In this document: positions 4,503 through 5,948 of the stretch, piece after piece
Layout: every line of letters begins with the position of its first letter
Position numbering within the stretch: position 1 is the first letter of the stretch
The notes under the pieces: generated by a model
What the model was told of the DNA's origin: nothing
The model's database searches: none
Seen by the model: the letters and a program-made list of their open reading frames with translations, nothing else
Position numbers and translations under genes: made by a program
From: Mesorhizobium sp.
Lineage (GTDB): Bacteria > Pseudomonadota > Alphaproteobacteria > Rhizobiales > Rhizobiaceae
Direction of reading: 5' to 3'
Length of the DNA stretch: 5,948 bases
Assembly: GCA_030698645.1 (NCBI GenBank)
Contig: JAUYMV010000458.1
Location: forward strand, 1 to 5,948

Positions 4503-5264
4503 ATGCATGCCGACATCATCGACCTCCGCGCCTTCTACGCGTCCATGCTCGGCCGGCTGGCGGAGCGCTCGATCGCCATGGCGATCTCCTCGGTGTGGGC
4601 GCAGATGCCGAACGAGCGGCTGGTCGGCCTCGGCTACACGCTGCCCTGGCTCGATCGCTTCGGCGCCGACGCGGAGCGCGTCTTCGCCTTCATGCCGGCG
4701 ACGCAGGGCGCTGTGAACTGGCCGCCGCAGGGGCCGTCCTCGACGGCGCTGGTGTTCGACGAGGAGCTGCCGCTGACCGACTCCTCGGTCGACCGCATCC
4801 TGCTGGTCCATGCGCTCGAGCATTCGGAAAGCCCGCACGAGACGCTGAAGGAAATGTGGCGGGTACTGGCGCCGGGCGGGCGCATCGTCGTCGTCGTGCC
4901 GAACCGGCGCGGCGTCTGGGCGCGTTTCGAACACACGCCGTTCGGCACGGGGAGGCCGTTTTCGCGCGGCCAGCTCGCCATGCTGCTGCGCGAGACGAAT
5001 TTCACGCCGGGAGCGGTCTCCGAGGCGCTGTTCTTTCCGCCGACGAAGCGGCGTTCGGTGCTCAAGCTCTACCAGTTCCTCGAGCGCCTCGGCCGGCGCT
5101 TCTGGCCGATCTTTTCGGGCGTCATCGTGGTGGAGGGGCAGAAGCGGCTCTACCAGGGTATCCCGGTGACGCGCCGCGCGTCGCGCCGGGTCTTCGTGCC
5201 GGTGCTGTCGCCGCAGGGAGCGGGCCGCGCGGCGGCCGGGCCCGGATTGGCGGAACGGCCCTAG
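4503..5264 (+). CDS. Class I SAM-dependent methyltransferase (Methyltransf_11-like)
   Basis: A 253-aa cytoplasmic protein. The core shows FDEELPLTDSSVDRILLVHA around residues 85-104, then LEHSESPHETLKEMWRVLAP, GGRIVVVVPN at 125-134 and a segment with RGQLAMLLRETNF. These are the post-SAM strands of Methyltransf_11/class I enzymes. The usual glycine-rich SAM loop is degenerate: residues 41-48 read VGLGYTLP instead of an xDxGCGTG motif, so SAM binding is likely but activity is not assured. An arginine-rich tail follows residue 200. Substrate is unknown. The ATG at 4503 is chosen because HADIIDLRAFYASMLGRLAE is a natural family N-terminus; it lacks a Shine-Dalgarno and may be leaderless. The frame is open further upstream but only by running across gloB. 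It is divergent from gloB, and its stop shares CTAG with the next convergent gene. Confidence 0.85.
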   Translation: MHADIIDLRAFYASMLGRLAERSIAMAISSVWAQMPNERLVGLGYTLPWLDRFGADAERVFAFMPATQGAVNWPPQGPSSTALVFDEELPLTDSSVDRILLVHALEHSESPHETLKEMWRVLAPGGRIVVVVPNRRGVWARFEHTPFGTGRPFSRGQLAMLLRETNFTPGAVSEALFFPPTKRRSVLKLYQFLERLGRRFWPIFSGVIVVEGQKRLYQGIPVTRRASRRVFVPVLSPQGAGRAAAGPGLAERP

Positions 5265-5854
5265 CCGGCGCCCCAGCGGCTGGCGATGGTGATGGCGACG
5301 AAGAGGGTTGTCCAGATGCCGCCGATGAGCAGGATCCAATAGGCCAGCTGCCGCGCGCCCTCGCGGGCTTCGGCAGCGCCAGCGCCGCCGTTGCGCGCAC
5401 GGCCGGCGCCCATGGCGGCGGCTGCTGGGGCGCGGGCGCGATCGGACGGCATCGCAGCGCCGATCGCTGGGACGAGACCGAATCTGGCGTCGGCAAGGGC
5501 GCGCGGGGCCGGAGCGGTCTCCGCCGGCGGCGTGGAAGCAGCCGAGGACCGGCCGAACGGCGATGCGTCAGGCGTATCCTCCCGCTGTCCGGATCCTTCG
5601 GCATAGGCTTGCAGGATCCCGCTCGACGAGCCCGAAGGCGAACTTGCCGGGGCAGCGGGCGATAGGGCCGGGTCGGCGATCAGTGCAGCGGCGGCCGGCG
5701 GCGACAGACGCGCGCTCACGGGGTGCGCGGGCGGCAGCGAAGCCGTCTTCGCGACGGCAGACGGACCGCCCCGCAGCAGGGCCGACGCGCCGGCCTCGGT
5801 CGCCCGCAGCACCAGAAGCCGCTGAACCGCGCCAATTTGCGGGGATCTAGGCAT
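5261..5854 (-). CDS. Ala/Pro-rich hypothetical protein with a C-terminal membrane anchor
   Basis: I do not recognise this protein. From the ATG at 5854 it is 197 aa. Residues 1-30 (MPRSPQIGAVQRLLVLRATE onward) could be a short helix. Residues 35-165 are very rich in Ala, Pro, Ser and Gly and look disordered. Residues 170-192 (LAYWILLIGGIWTTLFVAIT and on) are a clear transmembrane helix, followed by the tail RWGAG, giving a tail-anchored layout. Coding is supported by the membrane segment and G/C-ending codons throughout. The start is uncertain: no candidate has a good Shine-Dalgarno. An upstream ATG (5884), a TTG (5926) and internal ATGs (5452, 5413) that would make 63- or 50-aa anchored peptides remain possible. 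The stop TAG overlaps the methyltransferase stop within CTAG. The disordered part could act as a spacer tethering the N-terminus to the inner membrane; this is inference. Confidence 0.6.
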   Translation of the reverse strand: MPRSPQIGAVQRLLVLRATEAGASALLRGGPSAVAKTASLPPAHPVSARLSPPAAAALIADPALSPAAPASSPSGSSSGILQAYAEGSGQREDTPDASPFGRSSAASTPPAETAPAPRALADARFGLVPAIGAAMPSDRARAPAAAAMGAGRARNGGAGAAEAREGARQLAYWILLIGGIWTTLFVAITIASRWGAG

Positions 5855-5860
5855 CACGAT

Positions 5861-5921
5861 CTGTCTGAGACCAACAAGTGCCATGCGCGCGCCAAACTGT
5901 GCAACTCTACCTGTCTGACAC
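5861..5921. repeat. Direct repeat GT(C/G)TCAGACAG, two copies 50 bp apart
   Basis: On the minus strand GTGTCAGACAG (5921-5911) and GTCTCAGACAG (5871-5861) differ at one of 11 positions and are spaced 50 bp, close to five helical turns. They lie just upstream of the anchored-protein start at 5854. The copy nearest the gene includes the 9-bp dyad GTCTGAGAC on the plus strand. Paired operator sites are possible; the evidence is only repetition and position. I could not place a confident promoter in 5855-5948. Confidence 0.3.
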
Positions 5922-5948
5922 GCCAATGTTGCGCGGGGCTTAATGTTC

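Overview
The window is a 5.9-kb piece of GC-rich alphaproteobacterial chromosome. Gene content and protein character (CarD/CdnL-type regulator, tRNA-Glu with anticodon CTC, DUF3108 protein, type II glyoxalase next to a divergent class I methyltransferase) fit the order Hyphomicrobiales (Rhizobiales), most like the Mesorhizobium/Phyllobacteriaceae group. The taxon is inferred from protein resemblance only. I see no insertion sequence, phage gene, CRISPR array, toxin-antitoxin pair or secondary-metabolite cluster. It reads as ordinary housekeeping DNA with a few local oddities, and I did not find a convincing new multi-gene system.

Layout. 1-142 (minus): N-terminal 47 codons of a CarD-family RNA polymerase-binding regulator, cut by the window edge. 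143-598: gene-free, with GC-rich palindromes, a 12-bp inverted repeat and a possible far-upstream carD promoter. 599-853 (plus): small 84-aa protein of unknown function. 876-950 (minus): tRNA-Glu(CTC) with encoded CCA and a recognisable promoter at 967-995. 951-1250: gene-free stretch with a 24-bp tandem repeat and a separate 25-bp duplication. 1251-3638 (plus): probable three-gene run: a secreted DUF3108 protein, a 10-TM EamA/DMT exporter resembling YddG, and an 8-TM YhhN-family lysoplasmalogenase whose start overlaps the exporter's stop. 3635-4402 (minus): gloB, hydroxyacylglutathione hydrolase, interrupted by one in-frame amber codon at codon 127 with the frame otherwise intact on both sides. 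4403-4502: divergent promoter region. 4503-5264 (plus): SAM-dependent methyltransferase, possibly on a leaderless mRNA. 5261-5854 (minus): Ala/Pro-rich protein with one C-terminal membrane anchor. 5855-5948: its upstream region.

How the parts relate. The tRNA promoter has a GC-rich discriminator, the kind of promoter CarD/CdnL proteins and the stringent response act on, but a direct link here is inference. The plus-strand run puts an envelope protein and two inner-membrane proteins together, so a shared envelope role is possible but unproven. gloB would finish methylglyoxal detoxification; as read, the truncated product lacks essential metal ligands. Both convergent pairs (YhhN/gloB and methyltransferase/anchored protein) end in stop codons overlapping within a CTAG tetranucleotide, leaving no room for intergenic terminators.
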